DNA from: Bacteroidota bacterium | GTDB lineage: Bacteria > Bacteroidota > Bacteroidia > Chitinophagales > Chitinophagaceae | Direction: 5' to 3' | Length of the DNA stretch: 64,000 bases | Assembly (NCBI GenBank): GCA_030706685.1 | Contig: JAUZOA010000006.1 | Location: 52,644 to 116,643 of the forward strand | Shown here: positions 37,079 to 45,018 of the stretch, piece by piece | How the letters are laid out: every line of letters starts with the position of its first letter | Numbering within the stretch: the stretch's first letter is position 1 | The notes under the pieces: generated by a model | Told to the model about the DNA's origin: nothing | What the model saw: only the letters and a program-made list of their open reading frames with translations | Database searches by the model: none | Position numbers and translations under genes: made by a program

Positions 37079-37144
37079 ACCCTGCTTTTTCTCAAAGTAA
37101 CGTAAGTGTTTATGCCCCAAAGATGATCGCTCTCAATTTTTAGC

Positions 37145-37158
37145 CTGATACTGATCAT
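37145..37158. promoter_or_regulatory. Weak FNR-type box upstream of the PPOX-fold gene
   Basis: CTGATACTGATCAT has two mismatches to TTGATnnnnATCAA. It lies 67 bases before the ATG at 37078 and is the weakest of the six sites. Confidence 0.4.
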
Positions 37159-37350
37159 TAATAGAATTAAGCCGCCGTGGAGTAATAGTAATTAACCAAC
37201 TGCCGGGGAACAGCATGGCCCTGCCTTAATCCCTAAATCATAATTATTGCTGACAGCTATCATTTTTGCCCCTGCATAGCGATCCTAATTTGCGAATGTG
37301 TTCATGGATTGTTGCAAGCCGTTTATTTTTTATCACTAAAAAAATCGAAT

Positions 37351-38478
37351 ATGCGACTGATACAAAAATATCTTCCCCGGCCGCGCCAGGCAGAGATATA
37401 CAGGATTTTTGTAAATGCTGATCCCGACAAAGCATGGGAAACAGCAAGACATTTCGATATGGGCAAAGTGCCCTGGGTGCGTGTGTTATTTGATATCCGT
37501 ACCTGGCCCGACCGGCTAAAAGGAAAACCTGTGGAAACAGACAAAAGATTAGGCGTTGACCAGATCACTGACCAGGGAAAAGGATTTATCATCCTCGAAG
37601 AGATACCCGGTAAAGAAGTAGTGGTAGGATCTGTCGGAAAATTCTGGCGCATGAATATTCCTTTTGCGGAGGTAACGCCGGGGCAATTCGAAGAATTTGA
37701 TACACCCGGCTTCGGAAAACTTTCCTGGAGCATTTCCGTTGAACCCTATAGAGAAGGAAGCACAATCAGTATTGAACTCCGCACTACGGCAACTGATGAA
37801 GAAAGCTGGAAAAAGCTAAACAAGTATTATCATATTATCGGGCCTGCTTCACGCCTTATCAGGAGCTCCATGATGCATCACCTGGAAGCTCTCCTGGGTA
37901 AATCAAAAAGATTCGATGATGAAGACAAAATATTACCGGGAGATGAACGATTACTGCAATGTAAATACCAGGCTACTCATTCAGTAGATATTGAAGCGCC
38001 GGTTTCCCTCGTATGGCGTTACCTGATGCAGTTGGGTTGTGACCGGGCAGGCTGGTACAGTATAGACAGGCTGGACAATGGCGGCAAAGACAGCATAGAT
38101 CACCTGGTAAAGGGATGGGGGACAAGAAATGCCGGCGATAAATTATGGGCCACACCCAAAGGAGACAGTTTTTTTGAGGTATACGAAATAACAGAAAAAC
38201 AGCATTTCGTTCTTGGCAGTGAGACAAAAAGAATGAATGAGCCTTTTAAATCTACCTGGGCTTTTATACTGGAACCTATCGGTGACGACGCGACACACCT
38301 GGTAACAAGAGCAAGAATGCAATCGGAGCCGGCTATCAAAGAATGGTTATTGGGGGCCGTATTGATGCCACCGGTTCATGCACTGATGCAAAAGGCGCAA
38401 TTAAAACATTTAAAAAAGATATGTGAAAGAGAAGCGAAGATGAGACAATTAAGAACGAAAGAATATGAAAGGACTTGA
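37351..38478 (+). CDS. Double SRPBCC (START-like) domain protein
   Basis: This is a 375-residue soluble protein. Residues about 15-180 and 205-350 each look like one SRPBCC fold: RIFVNADPDKAWETARHFD begins the first, SVDIEAPVSLVWRYLMQLGCDRAGWYS the second. Such folds hold hydrophobic ligands, but no ligand can be named. The ATG at 37351 is used; the frame runs upstream to a TTG. The gene overlaps the following membrane-protein gene by 14 bases, which suggests translational coupling and a joint role. Confidence 0.8.
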   Translation: MRLIQKYLPRPRQAEIYRIFVNADPDKAWETARHFDMGKVPWVRVLFDIRTWPDRLKGKPVETDKRLGVDQITDQGKGFIILEEIPGKEVVVGSVGKFWRMNIPFAEVTPGQFEEFDTPGFGKLSWSISVEPYREGSTISIELRTTATDEESWKKLNKYYHIIGPASRLIRSSMMHHLEALLGKSKRFDDEDKILPGDERLLQCKYQATHSVDIEAPVSLVWRYLMQLGCDRAGWYSIDRLDNGGKDSIDHLVKGWGTRNAGDKLWATPKGDSFFEVYEITEKQHFVLGSETKRMNEPFKSTWAFILEPIGDDATHLVTRARMQSEPAIKEWLLGAVLMPPVHALMQKAQLKHLKKICEREAKMRQLRTKEYERT

Positions 38479-38971
38479 TCAATACCTTGTTCCTTATATC
38501 ATCTCGCAAGTAGCAAGCCTTATTATCCTGTTTGCAGCCTGGAAGAATACCCGGATTGCAAGGATCCTGTTCTCTTTACTTTTTCTATGGGCTTCCGGGG
38601 TGAATATGTACTCGGGTATTACCAACCCTGATGTTTACCTCGAATACAGCAAAATGGCCCTTCCTTTTTACCGGAACTTTATCAATGGCTGGTTCAGTCA
38701 TTACAATCATGTTTTGGTACCTCTTATTGCTTTCGGCCAGTTGTTGATAGGTATAGGTATGTTGCTCAGGGGCGGATGGGTACATTGGGCCTGCGCGGGC
38801 GCCGTCCTCTTCCTGTTAAGTATCGCGCCTCTCATGACCGGGTCGGCATTTCCTTTTTCCATTACCGTATCCGTAGCCGCCTGGATGATCCTGGAAAAGG
38901 ATGAATGTGATTATATATGGAAGAAAGAAAAGGCTATGCAAATCCGGCAAAGCATTGCCGGGGCTGATTAA
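38465..38971 (+). CDS. Four-helix membrane protein of unknown function
   Basis: This 168-residue protein has hydrophobic segments at about 9-26, 31-48, 76-97 and 104-135. No catalytic motif is recognised. It starts inside the end of the SRPBCC gene and is followed 34 bases later by another membrane protein, so the three appear to form one operon. Confidence 0.75.
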   Translation: MKGLDQYLVPYIISQVASLIILFAAWKNTRIARILFSLLFLWASGVNMYSGITNPDVYLEYSKMALPFYRNFINGWFSHYNHVLVPLIAFGQLLIGIGMLLRGGWVHWACAGAVLFLLSIAPLMTGSAFPFSITVSVAAWMILEKDECDYIWKKEKAMQIRQSIAGAD

Positions 38972-39005
38972 AATTATTTCGATAAAAAAAGCTTAAGCGC
39001 CAAAC

Positions 39006-40100
39006 ATGTTACGTTACTTTTTTGCATTGATACTCCTGGCACATGGCCTCATACATTTTATGGGCTTTGCCAAAGCTTTTAACTATGGCAACATCACGCA
39101 AGTGACTAAAAATATTTCCAAACCTGCCGGAACGATCTGGTTGATTACCGCCCTCCTGTTTATCATCTCGGTGAGTTTGTTTCTTTTCAAAAAAGACTGG
39201 TGGTGGATAGGATTCCCGGCCATACTTTTTTCACAGGTACTCATTTTTATGGTATGGAAAGATGCAAAGTTTGGAACAATCGCCAATATCCTTGCATTGC
39301 TGGTAGCCGTCCCGGCCTATGCGGACTGGAAGTTTAGCAGGAATTATCATAAAGAAACAACAGCATTGCTGGCCAAAGCCGTCAAGTCGCCTTTGGTTAT
39401 TGTCAATAAAGAAATGCTGAAGGGCCTGCCGCCGCCTGTTCAGCGGTGGCTGGAAAGATCAGGAATAGTCGGAAAAGAAATGATCCATAAAATAGAAATA
39501 ACACAAAGTGGTGAAATAAAACAAAAGCCGGGCGCTAAATGGTTTCCTTTTAAAGCCAAACAATACAATACTACCGATCCTCCTGCCTTTGCCTGGAAAG
39601 CGCAGATACATCCCTCACCTTTAATGTTTATTGACGGAAGAGATAAATATGAAGAAGGCCGGGGAAACATGCTTGTCAAACCTTTTGCTTTATTTACTGC
39701 GGCGAATGCAAAAGGGGTGGAAACGGACCAGGGTTCGATGCTGCGATATCTTGGTGAGATAGGCTGGTTCCCCTCCGCCGCGTTGAACAATTATATCCGG
39801 TGGGAGCCGGTTGATTGGTTATCGGCAAAAGCTACGATGACTTATGGAGGTATTACAGCTTCCGGTATCTTTCATTTCAATGCCGACGGAGATATCACGG
39901 GATTTGAAGCCATGAGATATTATGTGCGCGACAAAGGCAAAACATCATTGGAGAGATGGGTAGTAACCATTTTGCCCGGCGCTTACAAAGAATTTGAGGG
40001 CATACGCATACCCTCCGGGATAGAAGTCGCCTGGAAATTAGACAGGGGCGATTTTACATGGCTGAAACTGGAGATGGAGGAAGTGAGATATGATGAGTAG
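39006..40100 (+). CDS. Membrane-anchored DUF6544-like protein
   Basis: This 364-residue protein has three or four N-terminal helices (about 3-20, 40-60, 67-84, 92-108) and a large C-terminal soluble domain. LPPPVQRWLERSGIVG at its start and GEIGWFPSAALNNYIRWEP are typical of a domain of unknown function I remember as DUF6544 (formerly DUF6920); the number is from memory. A late strand pair, FHFNADGDITGFEAMRYY, resembles lipoprotein-carrier-like beta sheets. Third gene of the SRPBCC operon. Confidence 0.75.
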   Translation: MLRYFFALILLAHGLIHFMGFAKAFNYGNITQVTKNISKPAGTIWLITALLFIISVSLFLFKKDWWWIGFPAILFSQVLIFMVWKDAKFGTIANILALLVAVPAYADWKFSRNYHKETTALLAKAVKSPLVIVNKEMLKGLPPPVQRWLERSGIVGKEMIHKIEITQSGEIKQKPGAKWFPFKAKQYNTTDPPAFAWKAQIHPSPLMFIDGRDKYEEGRGNMLVKPFALFTAANAKGVETDQGSMLRYLGEIGWFPSAALNNYIRWEPVDWLSAKATMTYGGITASGIFHFNADGDITGFEAMRYYVRDKGKTSLERWVVTILPGAYKEFEGIRIPSGIEVAWKLDRGDFTWLKLEMEEVRYDE

Positions 40101-40127
40101 CTCCGCCGGATTCTTTATTTTAGCATC

Positions 40128-40721
40128 ATGATCAGGCTGGCCCAACCCGGAGATGCAGGTGGAATATTGACCATCTACGCTCCTTATATTACTACTACTT
40201 CTTTTACTTTTGAATCTGAGGTTCCTTCATTAAAAGCATTCGCGGACCGGATCAGCGCTTACCTGGTCAACTGGCCCTGGCTGGTTTGTGAAATAAATGG
40301 CGTTATCGCGGGCTACGCCTATGGTTCCCGTTACCGGGAAAGGATCGGGTATCAATGGTGCGTGGAATGTTCCGTGTATGTACATGATAATTTCCGGGGA
40401 ATGGGCATTGCTAAAGCATTATATACAGCGCTGTTTGAGCTATTGAAGCAACAGGGTTATCGTAATGTGTATGCTGTTATCAATTTGCCCAACGATAAAA
40501 GCGTTCAGTTGCATGAAAGCTGCGGCTTCAAATGGTTTGCCACCTATGAAAATGTAGGTTATAAATTAGGTAAATGGAAGAATGTGGGATGGTGGCAGTT
40601 AACCATCAATGAATACAGTGATGAACCCTTGCCACCCATTAAGTTTTCTGAAATGGATAAATCTTTTTTGCCATCACTATTTCAATCGGTGGAAGGGTTA
40701 TTGAGGCGAAAAGCAGGCTGA
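40128..40721 (+). CDS. GNAT acetyltransferase, phosphinothricin acetyltransferase-like
   Basis: This 197-residue GNAT protein begins IRLAQPGDAGGILTIYAPYI with SFTFESEVPS, then WCVECSVYVHDNFRGMGIAKALY (acetyl-CoA loop RGMGIA). This order marks the PAT/Bar-like branch that acetylates the amino group of small amino acids and analogues. The real substrate is unknown. A TATTTTAG box 5 bases before the ATG suggests a nearly leaderless transcript. Confidence 0.87.
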   Translation: MIRLAQPGDAGGILTIYAPYITTTSFTFESEVPSLKAFADRISAYLVNWPWLVCEINGVIAGYAYGSRYRERIGYQWCVECSVYVHDNFRGMGIAKALYTALFELLKQQGYRNVYAVINLPNDKSVQLHESCGFKWFATYENVGYKLGKWKNVGWWQLTINEYSDEPLPPIKFSEMDKSFLPSLFQSVEGLLRRKAG

Positions 40722-40751
40722 TTATATGGAGTCTTCGTGGGCTGCCCGAAT

Positions 40752-41978
40752 CTATCTTTTCGATGAAGCTGTGGCTAATTTCAATGCTGTTTTGCCCGGG
40801 TATTCTTCCAGGGCTTTTTCCAAACAATCCATGGCAGCGCCGATCGATTCAAGATTTAATACGTAGGCTAATCGTACTTCATCTTTTCCAAGACCCGGCG
40901 TACCATAAAATCCTGTAGCAGGCGCCAGCATCACAGTCTGGGATTTATAAGAAAAACTTTCCAACAGCCATTGACAGAATTTATCGGCATCGTCTATCGG
41001 CAATTTCGCCATCGCGTAAAAAGCGCCGCCGGGTTTGGGACAAAATACACCGGGCATTGCATTTAAGCGCTGAACTAAAAGATCTCTTCTTGCCATGTAT
41101 TCAGCTTTCGGCGCATCAAAATAATGATCGGGAAGATCAATGGCCGCTTCACCCATGATCTGGGCAAGGCCGGGAGGGCTTAATCTTGCCTGCGCGAATT
41201 TCATCGCGGAATCATAGACCGCCTTATTCTTTGTGACCAATGCTCCCAGTCTCGCGCCGCAGGCGCTGTATCGTTTACTGATCGTGTCCATTAATACCAC
41301 GTGCTGGTCCAGTCCCTCGAGATGCATGGCGCTTACGTATTCGCCGTCATAACAAAACTCGCGGTAGGCTTCATCACTAAACAGGTACAAACTATGTTTG
41401 ATGCAGATAGCTTTCAATGCTTCCATTTCCTTGCGGCTGTACAGGTAACCGGTAGGATTATTCGGGCTGCAAATGATAATCGCTTTTGTTTTGGGTGTGA
41501 TTACTTTTTCAAAGTCATCAATAGGAGGCAGGGCGAATGCTGTTTCAATGTTGGAAGTGATGGGCACCACTTTTACACCGGCAGCACAGGCAAAACCGTT
41601 ATAGTTCGCATAAAAAGGTTCGGGAATGATCACTTCATCGCCGGGATTGAGGCAGGTGAAGAAGCCGAATAGAATTGCTTCACTGCCGCCGGTCGTGATG
41701 AGGATCTGGTCATAATTGACATCGATGCCTGCTTTTTTATAATACTGAACCAATTTACGGCGATAACTTTCATTGCCGGCGCTATGGCTGTATTCCAGCA
41801 CTTTGATAGCTGTATGACGGACGGCATCCATGATGGCCAGCGGCGTTTCAATATCGGGCTGGCCAATATTCAAATGATAAACTTTGATGCCTTTTTTCTT
41901 GGCAGCCTCTGCATACGGCACCAGTTTCCGTATCGGCGAAGGAGGCATTTCCTGGCCACGCTGGGAGATTGTTAGCAT
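40752..41978 (-). CDS. Pyridoxal phosphate-dependent aminotransferase (aspartate/aromatic type I)
   Basis: This 408-residue class I aminotransferase has PPSPIRKLVPYAEAAKKKG, HLNIGQPDIETP and CSPNNPTGYLY, the PLP Lys K235 in MDTISKRYSACGARLG, and a C-terminal Arg region (DEVRLAYVL). Fold type I transaminases of this group act on aspartate or aromatic amino acids. I start at the ATG at 41978 because the longer frame begins with a TTG that is part of a TACCTTTG promoter box (41985-41992). That box leaves almost no leader. Confidence 0.92.
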   Translation of the reverse strand: MLTISQRGQEMPPSPIRKLVPYAEAAKKKGIKVYHLNIGQPDIETPLAIMDAVRHTAIKVLEYSHSAGNESYRRKLVQYYKKAGIDVNYDQILITTGGSEAILFGFFTCLNPGDEVIIPEPFYANYNGFACAAGVKVVPITSNIETAFALPPIDDFEKVITPKTKAIIICSPNNPTGYLYSRKEMEALKAICIKHSLYLFSDEAYREFCYDGEYVSAMHLEGLDQHVVLMDTISKRYSACGARLGALVTKNKAVYDSAMKFAQARLSPPGLAQIMGEAAIDLPDHYFDAPKAEYMARRDLLVQRLNAMPGVFCPKPGGAFYAMAKLPIDDADKFCQWLLESFSYKSQTVMLAPATGFYGTPGLGKDEVRLAYVLNLESIGAAMDCLEKALEEYPGKTALKLATASSKR

Positions 41979-41984
41979 AAGGGG

Positions 41985-41992
41985 CAAAGGTA
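41985..41992 (-). promoter_or_regulatory. Bacteroidota -7 element abutting the aminotransferase start
   Basis: Read on the minus strand, TACCTTTG fits TAnnTTTG and ends 6 bases before the ATG at 41978, so transcription would begin at or next to the start codon. No clear -33 TTTG is seen at the usual distance. Confidence 0.45.
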
Positions 41993-42060
41993 AGGAGGGA
42001 TGGTGAATAGTGAATGGTGAGTAATGAGCAGGAGCCGGGGGCTGCCTGTTATATGGACGG

Positions 42061-42086
42061 CTTCGTTATGCTGAGGGATAGCGAAG
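42061..42086 (-). terminator. Hairpin after the aldo/keto reductase gene
   Basis: CTTCGTTAT and ATAGCGAAG pair over 9 bases with one G-T wobble around GCTGAGGG. It lies 15 bases after the reductase stop. The text TATGCTGAG...GCGAAG resembles the intergenic repeat near 22520. Confidence 0.5.
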
Positions 42087-42100
42087 TTTAAACTGATAGC

Positions 42101-43090
42101 TTACGCATTCAACGACTTCATCATCGCCTCCGGATATCTCAAACCAGCCGCTACATTTTTCGGCGCAATCGTATTAATAGCTTCTAATTCTTCTTTTGTA
42201 AAACTGACTTTCAATGCGCCGGCATTTTCTTCCAAATATTTAATGCGCTTGGTACCGGGTATGGGAAAGATATGATCGCCCTGTGCCAATACCCAGGCTA
42301 ATGCTAATTGAGAAGCCGTGCAATCTTTTTGTATCGCTAATTGTTGCAGCTTATGCACGAGGTCAAGATTCTTTTGAAAATTCTCTCCCTGGAAACGGGG
42401 TGAGAAGCGACGATAATCAGTGGGCGCAAAATCTTCAAAAGTTTTAAACTGCCCGGTCAGGAAACCACGTCCCAATGGACTATAAGCGACAAAAGCAATC
42501 CCAAGTTCCCTGCAGGTTTGCAATACTCCTTCTTCCGGGTCGCGCGTCCATAAAGAATATTCACTTTGTATCGCCGTCAATGGATGCACCGCATGTGCTT
42601 TGCGTATCGTAGCTACCGATACCTCCGACAAACCAATACCACGGATCTTGCCGGCTTTTACTAATTCACCCATGGCGCCAACTGTTTCTTCAATGGGCGT
42701 GGAAGGATCAACGCGATGGAGATAATAAAGGTCGATGGTATCTGTATTCAATCTTTTCAAACTGGCTTCACAGGCTGACTTTACATAGGCAGGTTTTCCA
42801 TTCAAGCCCCTGGCCTGGGGATTGGCCGGGTCGCGGATAATACCAAACTTGGTGGCAAGCGTGATCTTATTGCGGATGCCTTTTAAGGCTTTACCCACCA
42901 GTATTTCATTTGTATGCGGACCGTAAGCGTCGGCGGTATCCCAGAACGTAATGCCCAGTTCAACGGCGCGCTGCAATGTTTGTAAACTTTCCCTGTCATT
43001 GGCAGTGCCATAGAATTCGCTCATGCCCATACAACCCAGTCCTAATTGTGAGGCGGTGATACCCTGAGAGCCTAATTTCTTTGTAAGCAT
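42101..43090 (-). CDS. Aldo/keto reductase
   Basis: This 329-residue TIM-barrel reductase has [28 protein letters not shown] (catalytic Asp and Tyr), ATKFG (Lys), and [11 protein letters not shown] (His), the complete AKR tetrad, plus the C-terminal [17 protein letters not shown] that holds the NADP phosphate. It belongs to the bacterial YajO/Tas-like branch with unknown natural substrate. The start is the ATG at 43090; the frame beyond begins at a TTG. Confidence 0.93.
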   Translation of the reverse strand: MLTKKLGSQGITASQLGLGCMGMSEFYGTANDRESLQTLQRAVELGITFWDTADAYGPHTNEILVGKALKGIRNKITLATKFGIIRDPANPQARGLNGKPAYVKSACEASLKRLNTDTIDLYYLHRVDPSTPIEETVGAMGELVKAGKIRGIGLSEVSVATIRKAHAVHPLTAIQSEYSLWTRDPEEGVLQTCRELGIAFVAYSPLGRGFLTGQFKTFEDFAPTDYRRFSPRFQGENFQKNLDLVHKLQQLAIQKDCTASQLALAWVLAQGDHIFPIPGTKRIKYLEENAGALKVSFTKEELEAINTIAPKNVAAGLRYPEAMMKSLNA

Positions 43091-43372
43091 TGTAAAGAGT
43101 TTTATAAAAAAAAGACTTTCCTGCAATTATAACCTGTCACAAAATGCTTTGCGGAGCTTCTTTGCGGAAAAAAATACAGAAACCGCAAAGGTCTAAAAAA
43201 ACATGCAAACGCTAAAAGGAGTTATCAAGCAGTTGGTATTGGCATTGATTCAAAAAAGATAATCCGGGGTGCATTTAAAAGCTTTCGGAAAATGGCCAGG
43301 TTTAAGCCCTGCGGTCAGGACACTTCTTTATGCCGCAGAAAAAGGAACCTGGATGAGTCAATAATAATGTTC

Positions 43373-43402
43373 GCCCGGACGGGCTATCCATGAATGGGTA
43401 GC
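43373..43402. repeat. Two overlapping hairpins
   Basis: GCCCGGACGGGC (43373-43384) is a 5-bp stem with a 2-base loop; GCTATCCATGAATGGGTAGC (43383-43402) is an 8-bp stem with one G-T pair and a 4-base loop. They share two bases, so only one can form fully at a time. Confidence 0.5.
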
Positions 43403-43522
43403 ATTAATAAAAACTACTTGTAGCCCTGTTCCACCCGGTTTTTCTTTCGGGTATAGATAGTGCTAAAGAATAATAATACAGGGAGAAAAATAAGATTATA
43501 TAGGGATAAAAGAGGGAAAATA

Positions 43523-43566
43523 TCCGTCTTTGGTCCGTCTTTGGTCCGTCTTTGATCCGTCTTTGA
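43523..43566. repeat. 11-bp tandem repeat, four copies
   Basis: TCCGTCTTTGG occurs twice and TCCGTCTTTGA twice, head to tail without spacers. It lies in a region without genes. Confidence 0.8.
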
Positions 43567-43990
43567 TCCCTGTTTTATACGGTAAAGGTATAGATCAGGG
43601 GATAGGCCGCATTTACTCTTGCCGGGGTTACTGGCCAGTCTTGCAAAACTCACTTGGGGGAAGAAAATCCGGGAAAATTCGTTTAGTCGTGACTGCACGG
43701 CAGGCAGGTCTTTTGTTATCTGTGTTCTAATCCATACTTGTGTCCTAACGGCAGGGGATAAACCCTGGGCACTGTATTTGAAGTTATATTTTCGGTTTAG
43801 TATACCCTCCTTGTGAAAATTATCTTAAATAAGATCAAACCCTTATTCCTCCTTTTCTTAAAAAAATGTTGTAACTCATTTGCCGGATGCAGCGAATCCG
43901 TTTCCGGCTGTACCTTTTCATCTCATTAAAAAAACCCTGCTATTTGGTCCCCTTTCTACTCTTTAACCACCAATCAACAATTTCCCTACG

Positions 43991-44821
43991 ATGGAAAAGT
44001 ATTTGTTCAGGGACGGAACGAATGTGACGAGGGAAGTAGAGTCGAGAAAAGAATTACAGTCGTTGATACAATCATGTCCCGATACGGGTAAGATCAGGAT
44101 ATGGCTATTCAATACAAGCGAATGGATAACACTTGCTGATTTCAATAAGCGATTTACCGTCATCCCTCCTTCCAATGGAAACGTCCCGGCAATTGTACAG
44201 ACGAAAGCCGAACCTAAGATCTCAAAGACTTTCCCAAACAGGAGCCTGCTGAAAAAAATAATCATTGCTGCTTTGGCGGCAGCCGTCATTTTCTTAGTGT
44301 ATAATTTTACGAAACTAACCTGGGCAAAAGCTTCCCCGTCAACGATCCTTGCAGCCCGCCCGGCTAATACGCCACCGGTCAATGCCGATTCACTTATAGC
44401 AACGGTTGAATCGCTTCGCGGCCAGAAATTAGATAAGGTTACAAGGACCAATCTTCGCATCCGTAATACATGGCCCGACCTGGTGATACTGAAGCTGAAT
44501 ACAGACAGGGACACAAGCCGCGAAGGTTCCCGCTTTTATAATCTTGAATTAGTGATTGACAACGCCACAGGGTACAGGATTGACGAAGCCCTGGTGGAAC
44601 TCAATACCTGGAAAAATGGAATGGCTGCGGCACAATCATTCCAGTTTATGAATATCGGCTATGCATCGCCTGCCAAAAAGAAGATTGAAGGGACCTTCCG
44701 TGGCGACAGTATCACTGTTTCTTTTTCCTCGATAAAGGCGAAGGCTTTCAATTTTTGTTATTCATCGGATAAGAAAAGCAATTACGGGAATTATAATGAC
44801 AGGTGGTATTGCAGGGAGTGA
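43991..44821 (+). CDS. One-helix membrane protein, first gene of the SEDS-PBP cassette
   Basis: This 276-residue protein is not in a family I recognise. Residues 1-60 form a small cytoplasmic domain (KYLFRDGTNVTREVESRKEL ... EWITLADFN) with a faint likeness to GYF_2 domains. A Pro-rich linker follows, then one membrane helix at about 87-106 and a periplasmic beta-rich domain (VILKLNTDR, LELVIDNATGYRIDEALVEL). The topology would connect the cytoplasm, where the ATPase of the next gene works, with the periplasm, where the wall synthase works. A 197-base gap separates it from that ATPase gene, so it may have a separate transcript. Confidence 0.75.
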   Translation: MEKYLFRDGTNVTREVESRKELQSLIQSCPDTGKIRIWLFNTSEWITLADFNKRFTVIPPSNGNVPAIVQTKAEPKISKTFPNRSLLKKIIIAALAAAVIFLVYNFTKLTWAKASPSTILAARPANTPPVNADSLIATVESLRGQKLDKVTRTNLRIRNTWPDLVILKLNTDRDTSREGSRFYNLELVIDNATGYRIDEALVELNTWKNGMAAAQSFQFMNIGYASPAKKKIEGTFRGDSITVSFSSIKAKAFNFCYSSDKKSNYGNYNDRWYCRE

Positions 44822-45018
44822 GAGTTTAGACGTTTATGGGTTGTTGTAAGCAGGAAAAGTAATAAATAGAAGGGCCTGCAATAAAAAGTCAGAGATTAAA
44901 ATCATCATAGATAGTGAATGTAATAAAAACAAAGAAAAGTACCCGCTGTGAACAACCCTTAGACCCTTAAACGTTAAACGACTTCTATATTACTTTATCA
45001 ATTTAAAACAACGTTACA
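44822..45018. other. Intergenic region with a long-range inverted repeat
   Basis: TTTATGGGTTGTT near the left end and AACAACCC...TTAAACG near the right end are complementary and enclose about 100 bases. No gene fits here. It may hold the promoter of the ATPase/SEDS-PBP operon. Confidence 0.4.

Larger units (their letters stand above)
43127..43990. other. Gene-free stretch with hairpins and a short tandem repeat
   Basis: No gene is supported over these 864 bases; the open frames here are short and lack family resemblance. The stretch contains a CTTTGCGG/CCGCAAAG stem (43160-43190), two adjoining hairpins (43373-43402), the 11-bp tandem repeat (43523-43566), and AT-rich sequence leading to the next gene. 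It marks a break between the ordinary region on the left and the cell-wall cassette on the right. Confidence 0.6.

Noticed and set aside
43160..43190. CTTTGCGG/CCGCAAAG stem as a terminator of the aldo/keto reductase gene
   Set aside because: It lies upstream of that gene and is followed by no T-run in a useful direction.
43414..43698. 94-residue open frame on the minus strand
   Set aside because: It runs through the 11-bp tandem repeat, is low in complexity and lacks a family match.
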